Shown in pieces: positions 9,137-17,459 of a stretch of 64,000 bases of DNA; the stretch's first letter is position 1; every line of letters starts with the position of its first letter. The notes under the pieces are model-generated. The model was given only the letters and a program-made list of their open reading frames with translations. It was not told where the DNA came from and did no database searches. A program made the translations under genes and the position numbers. This stretch comes from Amycolatopsis decaplanina DSM 44594 (GTDB lineage Bacteria > Actinomycetota > Actinomycetes > Mycobacteriales > Pseudonocardiaceae), in contig NZ_AOHO01000019.1 in the NCBI RefSeq assembly GCF_000342005.1, positions 186,001 to 250,000 of the forward strand. The letters are read 5' to 3'.

Positions 9137-10141
9137 ATGGACTTCGCGTTGACCGAGGATCAGACCGCGCTCAAGACCGCTGCCCGCACCTACCTCGAGG
9201 ACACGTACGGCCTCGAGCGGATCGCGGCGCTGGCCGACGACGGCCAGAATGACCTCTCCGCCTGGCCCGAGCTGGTCCGGCAAGGTTGGCTGGATCCGGA
9301 CCTCGACCTGGCCGAACTCGTCCTGCTGGCCGAGGAAGGCGGCCGGGCGCTGCATCCGGTGCCCTGGTTCGCCACGGCCGGGCTCGCCCTGCCGGTGTAC
9401 CGGGCCGCGGGTGTCGAACCGCCCGGTCCGGCGACGCTCGCCGACGGCACCGGCACCTGCCGCGCGTCACGCCGCGACGGTGGCTGGCGGCTGGACGGCG
9501 CGGTACAGGCGGTCCTGCACGCCGACGTCGCCACGGAGATCGTGGTCGCCGCCCGTACCCCGGCCGGGGTAGCGCTGTTCGGTGTCGACCCCACCGTTGC
9601 TTCGCTGTCCGCTCGCGCCGGCGTCGACCCACTCCGGACGACGTCGGACGTCGCACTGGCCGGGGCCGAGGGCAGGCTGCTCGTCGGGCCGCCTTCCGCC
9701 ACGCCCCTGCTCACCGCGATCCACAGCCGGGCGACGACCCTGCTCGCGGGCGAGGCCATCGGCGTCGCCGACCGGGCGTTGGCGATCGCCGTCGAGCACG
9801 CGAAGACGCGGGCCCAGTTCGACCGTCCCATCGGTTCGTTCCAGGCGGTGAGCCAGCAGCTCGCCGACGGCTACGCCGAGGTCGAGCTCGCGCGTTCGCT
9901 GGCCTACCGCGCCGCGTCCGGTGCGGCCGCCTCGACGGAAGCGGTCGCGTGCGCGGCGCACGCCGCGAGCCGGGCGGCGATCTCCGTCTGCGAGACGGCG
10001 ATCCAGGTCTGCGGCGGGATGGGCGTCACCTGGGAATTCCCGCTGCACCGCTGGTTCCGGCGCGCGCTGTGGCTGGAGGCTGAACTCGCCTCGGGACCGC
10101 TGGAAGCGATCGCGCACTCACTGTTCGGGGAGCACTCATGA
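9137..10141 (+). CDS. Acyl-CoA dehydrogenase, shorter partner subunit
   Basis: This 334-residue protein begins MDFALTEDQTALKTAART, the usual acyl-CoA dehydrogenase N-terminus, and keeps RAQFDRPIGSFQAVSQQLAD and QVCGGMGVTWEFPLHR from the C-terminal FAD domain. The middle domain is divergent and lacks the strong SEPxAGSD motif of its neighbour. The C-terminus lacks the GTSEI motif. It is therefore probably the non-catalytic or half-site partner of the preceding dehydrogenase. An AGGGG ribosome site precedes the ATG, and its stop overlaps the next ATG. Confidence 0.8.
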   Translation: MDFALTEDQTALKTAARTYLEDTYGLERIAALADDGQNDLSAWPELVRQGWLDPDLDLAELVLLAEEGGRALHPVPWFATAGLALPVYRAAGVEPPGPATLADGTGTCRASRRDGGWRLDGAVQAVLHADVATEIVVAARTPAGVALFGVDPTVASLSARAGVDPLRTTSDVALAGAEGRLLVGPPSATPLLTAIHSRATTLLAGEAIGVADRALAIAVEHAKTRAQFDRPIGSFQAVSQQLADGYAEVELARSLAYRAASGAAASTEAVACAAHAASRAAISVCETAIQVCGGMGVTWEFPLHRWFRRALWLEAELASGPLEAIAHSLFGEHS

Positions 10142-11232
10142 GCCTGCAACTGCACTGGTTCCTGCCGTCACACGGCGACGGACGGGAGATCGCCAAGACC
10201 GCCGACGGTGTCGCGGCCCCCGGCGCCCGCCGCGAACCGGACCTCGAATACCTGACCCAGGTCGCGCTCGCCGCGGACCGCTTCGGGTTCACCGGGATGC
10301 TCACGCCGTTCGGGTTGTTTTGCGAGGACCCGTGGGTCGTGGCTTCGGCGCTCGCGGGCGTGACCCGGTCGGTGAAGTTCATGATCGCGCTGCGGCCGGG
10401 GTTCATCTCGCCGCTGCTGGCCGCGCAGACCGCGGCGACGTTCCAGCGCGTCTCCGATTCTCGGCTGCTGCTGAACATCGTGACCGGCGGGGACCCCGAC
10501 GAGCAGCGCCGCTACGGCGACTGGCTCGACCACGACCAGCGGTACGCGCGCACCGGCGAGTTCATGGATGTCTTCCGGCAGGCTTGGCCGGGATCGAGGT
10601 TCGACTTCTCCGGCGAGCACTACACCTTGAAGGCCGGGATGGTCGCGCGGCCGCATCCGGTACGCCCGACCTTGTTCCTCGGTGGTTCTTCGTCGGCCGC
10701 GCTGGACGTCGCGGCCGCGCAGGCGGACGTGCTGCTGATGTGGGGCGAAACGCCGTCGGCGATGGCCTCGCACCTCGCCCGGTCGCGGGAACGAGCGGAG
10801 GCCTTAGGGCGTTCACTGCGCTTCGGCACGCGATTCCACGTGATCAGCCGGGACACCTCGGCCGAAGCGTGGAAGGTGGCCGACCAGCTGCTCGCCGGGA
10901 TGGACCCGGCCAGGATCCGGCAGGCGCAGGAACGGTTCGCCGCCACCGAATCCGAGGGCCAGCGGCGGATGGCCGCACTGCACGCCGGCCGCACCGACTC
11001 CCTGGAGATCCACCCCAACGTCTGGGCGGGCTACGGCCTGGTGCGTCCCGGCGTCGGCACGGCACTGGTGGGCAGCCACGAAGAAGTGGCCGAACGGATC
11101 GAGGAGTATCACGCCCTCGGCCTCGACCACCTGATCCTTTCCGCCCAGCCGCATCTCGAAGAGGCCTACACGTTCGGCGAAGGCGTTATGCCGCTGCTGC
11201 GCAAACGGGGCCTGATCGCTGAAACGCTCTGA
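10138..11232 (+). CDS. LLM-class FMNH2-dependent monooxygenase, SsuD-like
   Basis: This 364-residue TIM-barrel protein resembles alkanesulfonate monooxygenase SsuD and related two-component flavin oxygenases. Visible family stretches are LHWFLPSHGDGRE, RFGFTGMLTP and NIVTGGDPDEQRRYGDW. Such enzymes need reduced FMN from a separate reductase; no reductase gene is adjacent. It is translationally coupled to the second acyl-CoA dehydrogenase, so I infer that it oxidises the acyl product or a C-S bond in that pathway rather than serving sulfur starvation, for which ssu transporter genes would be expected. Codon 223 is TTA. Confidence 0.82.
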   Translation: MSLQLHWFLPSHGDGREIAKTADGVAAPGARREPDLEYLTQVALAADRFGFTGMLTPFGLFCEDPWVVASALAGVTRSVKFMIALRPGFISPLLAAQTAATFQRVSDSRLLLNIVTGGDPDEQRRYGDWLDHDQRYARTGEFMDVFRQAWPGSRFDFSGEHYTLKAGMVARPHPVRPTLFLGGSSSAALDVAAAQADVLLMWGETPSAMASHLARSRERAEALGRSLRFGTRFHVISRDTSAEAWKVADQLLAGMDPARIRQAQERFAATESEGQRRMAALHAGRTDSLEIHPNVWAGYGLVRPGVGTALVGSHEEVAERIEEYHALGLDHLILSAQPHLEEAYTFGEGVMPLLRKRGLIAETL

Positions 11233-11280
11233 GGTTCCGTGCTCGTTGGCGTGATTCGCGTGCTCGGAGACGGAACTCAC

Positions 11281-11351
11281 GTGCTTGGAGCCGGAACACG
11301 CGAGTTCCGGCTCCAAGCACGCGAGATCCGGCTGGAAGCACGCGAGTTCCG
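11281..11351. repeat. Hairpin followed by 21-bp tandem repeats
   Basis: A perfect 17-bp inverted repeat (arms 11281-11297 and 11304-11320, starting GTGCTTGGAGCCGG) surrounds ACGCGA. The right arm is part of a 21-bp tandem repeat, CACGCGAG(T/A)TCCGGCT followed by CCAAG or GGAAG, present in two full copies (11297-11317, 11318-11338) and a 13-bp partial copy. It lies just after the rightward operon and may help terminate it. Confidence 0.7.
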
Positions 11352-11379
11352 CAATTACGACACCTGAAGTACTCTTACT

Positions 11380-11428
11380 CGGCGATGAAGGAATTGGGAC
11401 ACGCGACGTCCCAATTCCTTCATCGCCG
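11380..11428. terminator. Perfect 21-bp palindrome between convergent genes
   Basis: The arms (CGGCGATGAAGGAATTGGGAC and its complement) flank the 7-nt centre ACGCGAC. It sits between the end of the SsuD-like gene and the stop of the leftward apoprotein gene, and can act as a bidirectional terminator. There is no T-tract. It shares the core GGGAC-ACxCxAC-GTCC with elements near 39.2-39.3 kb. Confidence 0.7.
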
Positions 11429-11435
11429 TCGAGCG

Positions 11436-11855
11436 TCAGCTGAAGCTGATGATCACACCGCCACCGTTGCCGGCGGAGTCACCGAGGCCGACGACACAGG
11501 TGATGGCCTTGCAGTCCACCGCGCCGTAGCTGCTGCCGTCGGGCAGGACGCCGGTGAAGTTCTTCTGCACGGTGACCGAGGCCGAAATCTTCCCGGACGC
11601 GTCAGCGACCAGCGACTGCTGCGTAGGGCTGCAAGGGAACTGCCCCGCCGCGTCCTGGGCGCACTCGCCGACGCGATAGGTCCCGCCCGGCGTCAGGCCG
11701 GTTCCGGTCACCTGGACCACCGCACCGTCCGACAGCCCCGACGACGGCGTGACCGTGACGGCCGCGGCGGCCGAGGCCCCCGGGGCGACGACGGCCAGCA
11801 GGCCGAGAGCGGCGATGGCGGAACCGGCGAACTTGGCGGCAAGCTTTGCGGACAC
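11436..11855 (-). CDS. Secreted neocarzinostatin-family apoprotein
   Basis: This 139-residue precursor has a signal peptide of about 29 residues ending APGASA. The mature part of about 110 residues matches the enediyne apoproteins neocarzinostatin, macromomycin and actinoxanthin in length and sequence: VTVTPSSGLSDGAVV at the start, and four cysteines in VGECAQ, FPCSPT, VDCKA and ITCVVGL at the spacing of the two family disulfides. The family binds and protects chromophores in a seven-stranded beta sandwich. I chose the inner GTG because GGAG lies 8 nt upstream. No enediyne PKS is present in the window, so its ligand is unknown. Confidence 0.9.
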   Translation of the reverse strand: MSAKLAAKFAGSAIAALGLLAVVAPGASAAAAVTVTPSSGLSDGAVVQVTGTGLTPGGTYRVGECAQDAAGQFPCSPTQQSLVADASGKISASVTVQKNFTGVLPDGSSYGAVDCKAITCVVGLGDSAGNGGGVIISFS

Positions 11856-12099
11856 AGTAATCACTCCGATTCATTGCTGGGAATTTTCTGACTCACCAGG
11901 CGCGGGTTCCGTTGCCCCCCGGCGACCTGGTAACAACGTTACGATCTTCGGACGTAGATCGTCAATCATTTCTTCGAGCAGTTTTCGAGTAGGCCGCAAG
12001 AAAAAAGGTGCAATAAACTCGCGCGCTTCGTGCGTAATTCATACGCGGCGGGCAAGTCAGGAGAAGAAGGCGTGGCGGCGCGCACGGGAACCTGATTCG

Positions 12100-13284
12100 G
12101 TGACCTCTTCCAGCTCCGATTTCCTGTTCGGGGGCGCGCCAGAAAGGCACGCCGCCTACGCCGCACTGCGCGAAAGCGGCCCGGTCCGCAGGATCACGCT
12201 CTCGTCCGGGACCAGCGGCTGGCTGGTGAGCGGCTACGCCGAGGTCCGCGCGGCGCTCGCGCACCCGGGGCTGAGCGGGCGCACCGGCGCCGTCGGCGAC
12301 CGGCGCGGGCTGTCCGAGGACGTCCGGCTCGGCATGAACACGCATATGCTGAACCTCGATCCGCCGGATCACACCCGGCTCAGGAAGCTGGTGTCCGCCG
12401 CGTTCACCGTGCGCCGGATCGCCCAGCTGCGCCCGAGAATCGAGGCCATCACGGCCGAACTCCTCGACGCCGTCGCCGACTTCGACGAGGTCGACCTGAT
12501 CAAGGCGCTCGCCCTGCCGCTGCCGATCCGGATCCTGACGGAGATGCTCGGCGTGCCGGAGGACGAGGCAGGAGCCTTCCACGGCTGGACCGAGATCCTC
12601 ACCGCCAGCGCGCTCCCCGTCGACGAACTCGACGCGGCCGCCGCCGAAATGCTGCGCTACGTCAGGAAACTCCTCGCCGAGAAACGCGCGAACCCCGGCA
12701 CGGACCTGCTTTCGGCGCTCGTCACGGTGCACGACGGCGAAGACCGGCTGACCGAACACGAGCTGACCTCGATGGTCTTCCTCCTGCTCATCGCCGGGCA
12801 CGAGACCACCGTCCACCTCATCGGCAACGCCACCCTCGCCCTGCTCGAGAACCCGGGGCAGCTCGCCGCGCTGCGCGCGAACCCGGACGGAATGCCGGCC
12901 GCGGTGGAGGAATTCCTGCGCTACGAGAGCCCCGTGCACGCGGCGATGCGTTACGCCAACGAGCAAATCGAGCTCGGCGGCGTGACGATCCCGGCGGGAT
13001 CGCTGGTCATCGTGTCGTTGCTGGCCGCCAACCGCGATCCCGCCCGCTTCACCGGCGCGGACGCGCTGGAACTCGACCGCGCGGACAACCCGCAGCTCGC
13101 TTTCGGACACGGCATCCACCACTGCCTCGGCGCGCCGATGGCCCGCCTCGAAGGCGGAATCGCGCTCTCCGCCCTGCTCACCCGATTCCCGGAGCTGCGC
13201 GCGGCCGTTCCCGCGGAGAGCCTCCGCTGGCGCGTCAGCATGGTGATGCACGGTCTCGAAGCCCTTCCCGTCCGCCTTCGCTGA
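12100..13284 (+). CDS. Cytochrome P450 with normal active-site motifs
   Basis: This 394-residue soluble bacterial P450 has the I-helix motif AGHETT (232-237), the ExxR motif in EEFLRYESP, and the heme loop FGHGIHHCLG with Cys342. It needs ferredoxin and a reductase encoded elsewhere. The GTG start gives the usual short N-terminus before DFLFGGAPERHAAYAALRE; the ribosome site is weak. It stands alone between the apoprotein gene, which is transcribed away from it, and a U-rich terminator. Its substrate cannot be read from the sequence. Confidence 0.9.
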   Translation: MTSSSSDFLFGGAPERHAAYAALRESGPVRRITLSSGTSGWLVSGYAEVRAALAHPGLSGRTGAVGDRRGLSEDVRLGMNTHMLNLDPPDHTRLRKLVSAAFTVRRIAQLRPRIEAITAELLDAVADFDEVDLIKALALPLPIRILTEMLGVPEDEAGAFHGWTEILTASALPVDELDAAAAEMLRYVRKLLAEKRANPGTDLLSALVTVHDGEDRLTEHELTSMVFLLLIAGHETTVHLIGNATLALLENPGQLAALRANPDGMPAAVEEFLRYESPVHAAMRYANEQIELGGVTIPAGSLVIVSLLAANRDPARFTGADALELDRADNPQLAFGHGIHHCLGAPMARLEGGIALSALLTRFPELRAAVPAESLRWRVSMVMHGLEALPVRLR

Positions 13285-13286
13285 CG

Positions 13287-13308
13287 AATGTCCTTAAAGG
13301 ACATTTTT
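13287..13308 (+). terminator. Intrinsic terminator after P450 gene
   Basis: AATGTCC and GGACATT pair around TTAAA, and the right arm ends in a run of five T. It begins 2 nt after the stop codon. This is one of few hairpins in the window with a real T-tract. Confidence 0.75.
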
Positions 13309-13456
13309 GCCCGTGAACCGGGAGCCAAACCAGCAGGCTGGGATAAGACGCGCTCGAAACCGTGGTGCGACACTTTTCGAGACGATCACGAATTCGCGGT
13401 GCGTATCTCACGTCCGTGAGCCGCGTCATCTCCTATTCCTGGGAAGGGAGTAGAAC

Positions 13457-15454
13457 GTGTCCCAAGACCTAGGCACCCCGGTCACGAGCACCCCGCCGCG
13501 GGGCGCTGCCCCGCCCGTGCGGACGCCGAAGAAGAAGACCAAGACGGGGCTGTCCGCACTGGCCGCCAAGCGCATCGCCGTACTCGGCGCGCTCGTCGCC
13601 GGCATCGCCTACGGGTGGGGTATCGGCGGGAACGCCGCACACTACGCGTACGCCGCCGCGGTTCGCAGCATGTCCTCGAACTGGCACAACTTCCTTTACG
13701 GTGCCTACGATCCCGCCGGGTTCATGAGTGTCGACAAGGCACCCGGCGCGCTCTGGCTCCAGGCGCTTTCCGTGCGTGCCTTCGGTTACGAGACCTGGGC
13801 ACTGCTTTTGCCCGGCGCCATCGCCGGCGCCGTCTCGGTGTACGTGCTGTTCGTGCTCGTGCGCCGCTGGGCAGGGCACGCGCCCGCGGCGCTGGCCGCC
13901 GTCCTGCTCGCCGCGACACCGATCACGATCGCGGCCACCCGGGTCAACCTGCCCGACTCGACGCTGATCCTGACGCTGCTCGTCGCGACCTACGCCTTCT
14001 GGCGGGCGCTGGAGAAGGCGTCGCCGCGCTGGCTGCTGCTCACCGCCGCGCTCGTCGGCGTCGGCTTCCACATCAAGCTCGCCATGGCACTGGCCGTCCT
14101 TCCGGTGCTCGGGATCGTCTATCTCGTCGCCGCGCCGACGTCGACGGGACGCCGGGTCCTGCACCTGCTCGGTGCCGGTGCGGTCACCGCGGCGGTCTCC
14201 TCGATCTGGATGCTCATCGTCGGGTTGACGCCCGCGGGCTCCCGTCCGTACATGGACGGCAGCACTTCGAACTCGGTGTGGCAGATGGTCTGGTCCTACA
14301 ACCTTTTCGACCGCGCGGACGCCGCGAAGACCGGGAACTCGGCCGAACTGCCCGTCCTGCCCGACGGCAAGGTCACGCCGGTCGACCAGGGTGGCGACAC
14401 CGGTGTTTTCCGGATGTTCAACGACCTGATCGGCGGCCAGATCTCGTGGCTGCTGCCGCTGGCGGTGCTGCTGCTCGTCGTCGGCCTCGTCGCCGCCGGC
14501 CGCGCACCGCGCACCGACAAGACGCGCGCCGGCTGGCTGCTGTGGGGCGGCTGGCTCGTCCTCTACACCGGCGCGCTCAGCTTCTCGCAAAGCATCCACC
14601 CGTACTACACCAGCATCCTGGCACCGGCCATCGCCGCGATCGGCGGCGTCGGCCTGCACCTCGCCTGGACGAACCGCCGCTTCGCGTGGGCACTGCCGGT
14701 CGGCCTGCTCGCCACCGGCGCCTGGGCGTTCGTGCTGATGAGCCGCTCCAGCGACTACGTGCCGTGGCTGCGGCCTGTCGTCGCGATCGCCGCCGTCCTC
14801 GCCGCGGTGCTGGTCCTCGTGCGCCGCACCGGGAAGTTCGCCGTCGTGACCGGTGCCGTGGCCGGGGTCGCGCTGCTGGCCGGACCGGTCGCCTGGGCGG
14901 CGCCCGCCTTCCACCCGCCGACGGATCCGCGCACGGCGATGTTCCAGAACTTCAACCCCCTCGCGGGGCCGAACCCGAACGCGCTCTCCACCGGCATCGA
15001 CCTGACCAAGTTCATGGCGGGCGGCCCGAAGCCCGGCGGACCAGGGCAGGCCATGCCGCTGCCCCCGCCGATCATGTTCCAGATGATGCCCTCCGACGCC
15101 GACCAGAAGCTCCTCGGTTTCCTCAAGGCCAACAACCGGGGCGAGCGCTTCGACCTGGCGACCTTCGGCGGCACCGGCGCCTCGCCCTACATCCGGGCCG
15201 GCCTGTCCGTGATGCCGATGGGCGGTTTCGTCGGCACCATGCCGATGCCGACCGCCGACGGTCTCGCCGACGCCGTCCACAGTGGACAGCTGAGGTACGT
15301 CCTGTTCGGCGGTTTCGCCTACGACAGCCCGACCGCGCTGGCCCGCAAGGACTGGGTGGTGCGCAACTGCACCCGGATCCCGCCGCCCGCCTACACCGCC
15401 AACCCGTGGATGGGCTTCACCTCCGCCCTGTTCGACTGCAAGCCGGGAGCGTGA
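13457..15454 (+). CDS. GT39-family membrane glycosyltransferase (PMT/ArnT-like)
   Basis: This 665-residue protein has a basic cytosolic N-terminus, about a dozen hydrophobic segments (residues 38-500) and a C-terminal extracytoplasmic domain of about 165 residues. The first loop, NWHNFLYGAYDPAGFMSVDK, is typical of actinobacterial GT39 proteins, which transfer sugars from polyprenyl-phosphate donors outside the membrane. An AGGGAG ribosome site supports the GTG start. The next gene encodes an enzyme predicted to make such a donor, so the two are likely functional partners. The acceptor is unknown; cell-surface protein or glycan is plausible. Confidence 0.82.
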   Translation: MSQDLGTPVTSTPPRGAAPPVRTPKKKTKTGLSALAAKRIAVLGALVAGIAYGWGIGGNAAHYAYAAAVRSMSSNWHNFLYGAYDPAGFMSVDKAPGALWLQALSVRAFGYETWALLLPGAIAGAVSVYVLFVLVRRWAGHAPAALAAVLLAATPITIAATRVNLPDSTLILTLLVATYAFWRALEKASPRWLLLTAALVGVGFHIKLAMALAVLPVLGIVYLVAAPTSTGRRVLHLLGAGAVTAAVSSIWMLIVGLTPAGSRPYMDGSTSNSVWQMVWSYNLFDRADAAKTGNSAELPVLPDGKVTPVDQGGDTGVFRMFNDLIGGQISWLLPLAVLLLVVGLVAAGRAPRTDKTRAGWLLWGGWLVLYTGALSFSQSIHPYYTSILAPAIAAIGGVGLHLAWTNRRFAWALPVGLLATGAWAFVLMSRSSDYVPWLRPVVAIAAVLAAVLVLVRRTGKFAVVTGAVAGVALLAGPVAWAAPAFHPPTDPRTAMFQNFNPLAGPNPNALSTGIDLTKFMAGGPKPGGPGQAMPLPPPIMFQMMPSDADQKLLGFLKANNRGERFDLATFGGTGASPYIRAGLSVMPMGGFVGTMPMPTADGLADAVHSGQLRYVLFGGFAYDSPTALARKDWVVRNCTRIPPPAYTANPWMGFTSALFDCKPGA

Positions 15455-15460
15455 TGCCCC

Positions 15461-16699
15461 ATGACGGCTGAACTCACCGCGGCACCCCGCGTCGCACCGG
15501 CGAGCCGCACGACGGCGACCGTCGAGATCGTCATCCCGGTGCTCAACGAGGAACGCGCCCTGCGCGGCTGTATCACCACGCTGAGCGCGTTCCTCGGCGA
15601 CGGCTTCCCGTTCCCCTGGTCGATCACCATCGCCGACAACGGCAGCACCGACCGGACCTGGGAGATCGCCACCGAACTGGCCGAGCGGAACCCGCGCATC
15701 TCCGCGCGGCGGGTTCCCGTCCGCGGCCGGGGCGCGGCGATCAAGGCGACGTGGGGGTCCAGTACCGCCGACATCGTGGCCTACATGGACGTCGACCTCT
15801 CCACCGGTCTGGAGAGCCTGCTCCCCCTGATCGCGCCGCTGGTCAGCGGGCACTGCGAGATCACCATCGGGACCCGGCTCGGGCGCGGCTCGCGGATCCG
15901 CCGCAGCCTCAAACGCGAGATCGTCTCCCGTACCTACAACGCGATCACGCGGCATGTGTTCGGACTGCGCAGCACCGACACGTCCGCCGGATTCAAGGCG
16001 GCCCGGCGCGAGGCCGTGCTCGGGCTGCTGGACGCGGTCGAGGACGACCACTGGTTCTTCGACACCGAGATGCTGATGCTGGCCGAGCACAACGGCCTGC
16101 GGGTGCACGAGGTGCCGCTGGACTGGGTCGAGGACGTCGACTCGCGGGTCAAGGTCACCCAGACCGCGATGGGGAACCTGAAGGGCCTGGTCCGCGTGGG
16201 CCGGGCGATCGCCGCCGGGAAAGGACGGGTGGACGTGCCGGAGATCCCGCAGTTGCGCGCCACCCATCCGGACGCAGTGCTGGCCGAACCCCGGGCCGCG
16301 ACCCTGGCGAAGTTCCTCGGGTTCGCGGTGATCGGCGTCATCTCGACAGTGCTCTACACGCTCTTGTATCTCCCCTTGCGCGTCCCGCTGACGCCCGCGG
16401 GGGCGAACCTGGTCGCGCTGGTGCTCGTCGGGGTGGCCAACACCGAGGCGAACCGGCGCTGGACGTTCAACCGCGGCGGCGGGCACCGGCTCGGCTTGCA
16501 CACCCGGGCCGCGATCCTGTTCGCCACCACGTATCTGCTGACCACGCTGGCCGTGACCGGGCTCCACCTGATCGCCCCGGGTTCCGGGCCGGTCGTCGAA
16601 CTGCTCGTGCTCATCGTCGCCTACGGGCTGATGACGCTGCTGCGGTTCGTGGCCCTCGACCGCTGGGTCTTCGCCCGGCACCGGAAGGAGCGCCGGTGA
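15461..16699 (+). CDS. GT2 polyprenyl-phosphate glycosyltransferase fused to GtrA domain
   Basis: This 412-residue protein has a cytosolic GT2 domain (about residues 20-265) with VEIVIPVLNEE, ADNGSTD and the metal-binding YMDVDLSTG. A C-terminal GtrA-like domain of about four membrane helices follows (about 285-405). The GT2 half would make polyprenyl-phosphate-sugar and the GtrA half may help flip it. The upstream GT39 protein would use that donor on the outer face. It starts 6 nt after the GT39 stop and overlaps the methyltransferase gene (GTGA). Confidence 0.87.
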   Translation: MTAELTAAPRVAPASRTTATVEIVIPVLNEERALRGCITTLSAFLGDGFPFPWSITIADNGSTDRTWEIATELAERNPRISARRVPVRGRGAAIKATWGSSTADIVAYMDVDLSTGLESLLPLIAPLVSGHCEITIGTRLGRGSRIRRSLKREIVSRTYNAITRHVFGLRSTDTSAGFKAARREAVLGLLDAVEDDHWFFDTEMLMLAEHNGLRVHEVPLDWVEDVDSRVKVTQTAMGNLKGLVRVGRAIAAGKGRVDVPEIPQLRATHPDAVLAEPRAATLAKFLGFAVIGVISTVLYTLLYLPLRVPLTPAGANLVALVLVGVANTEANRRWTFNRGGGHRLGLHTRAAILFATTYLLTTLAVTGLHLIAPGSGPVVELLVLIVAYGLMTLLRFVALDRWVFARHRKERR

Positions 16700-17394
16700 A
16701 GACGGCGGACATCACCCGGATCACCGAGATGGAGGACCACCACTGGTGGTTCCGGGAAAAGCGGCACATGCTCGCCGACGAACTGAAGCGGCTCGGCCCG
16801 CCCGGCCGCGCGCTCGACATCGGCGCGGCGGGCGGCGGCAACACGCGGGTACTGCGCTCGCGCGGCTGGGACGTCGTCGCCACGGACTACGACGAGAACG
16901 CCGTCGAGATCGCTCGCTCACGCGGTCTCGACGCGATCCACGCCGACGCCCGTGACCTGCCGCTGCCGTCCTCGTCGTTCGATCTGGTGGTGGCGTTCGA
17001 GATCCTCGAGCACATCCAGGAAGACGACCAGGCCGCGGCGGAGCTGTTCCGGGTGCTGCGGCCCGGCGGCTCCGCGCTGATCAGCGTTCCGTCCGGAATG
17101 GACCTGTGGTCGGCGCACGACGTCGCGGTGCACCACGTGCGCCGCTACGACCGGGCTTCGCTGCGGAAGGTCATCGAGGACGCCGGCTTCGTCGTCGACG
17201 AACTGTGGAGCTGGAACGTCCTGCTCCGGCCGGTGGTGGCGCTGCGGCGGCGTTCGGCGCGCGGCAACGAACTCAACGAGCACACACCCTGGCTGGTCAA
17301 CCGCGCCCTGACCGCGATCGTCACGGCCGAGCGCTACCTGCCGACCCGCTCCCGCCGCGGCGTGTCGCTGATCCTGAAGGCCCACAAGCCCTAG
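16696..17394 (+). CDS. Class I SAM-dependent methyltransferase
   Basis: This 232-residue protein starts VKTADITRITEMEDHHWWFR and has the SAM-binding motif ALDIGAAGGGNT (39-50), then acidic ATDYDENAVE and FDLVVAFEILEHI. The N-terminal HWWF pattern is common in methyltransferases acting on glycans or lipids. The GTG overlaps the GT2-GtrA stop, so it probably methylates a sugar or lipid made in this operon. The substrate is inferred from neighbours only. Confidence 0.82.
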   Translation: MKTADITRITEMEDHHWWFREKRHMLADELKRLGPPGRALDIGAAGGGNTRVLRSRGWDVVATDYDENAVEIARSRGLDAIHADARDLPLPSSSFDLVVAFEILEHIQEDDQAAAELFRVLRPGGSALISVPSGMDLWSAHDVAVHHVRRYDRASLRKVIEDAGFVVDELWSWNVLLRPVVALRRRSARGNELNEHTPWLVNRALTAIVTAERYLPTRSRRGVSLILKAHKP

Positions 17395-17396
17395 CG

Positions 17397-17457
17397 GAAG
17401 TACATGAAGGCCCCCTTCCTTGCGCCTGGCGCAAGGAAGGGGGCCTTCATGTACTTC
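17397..17457. terminator. Perfect 30-bp palindrome filling a convergent gap
   Basis: Two 30-bp arms beginning GAAGTACATGAAGGCCCCC are separated by one T. It occupies almost all of the 65 bp between two convergent stop codons. Related copies lie at 53389-53449 and 58301-58357, with matched changes in both arms. It lacks a T-tract. Confidence 0.78.
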
Positions 17458-17459
17458 GC

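Noticed and set aside
10138..11232. A sulfur-starvation ssu operon
   Set aside because: No sulfonate ABC transporter or NADPH:FMN reductase genes are adjacent, and the gene is coupled to acyl-CoA dehydrogenases.
13469..16681. A 1070-codon open frame on the minus strand opposite the glycosyltransferase genes
   Set aside because: It is antisense to three well-recognised genes, is rich in Arg, Gly and Asp without domains, and is explained by high GC at third positions.
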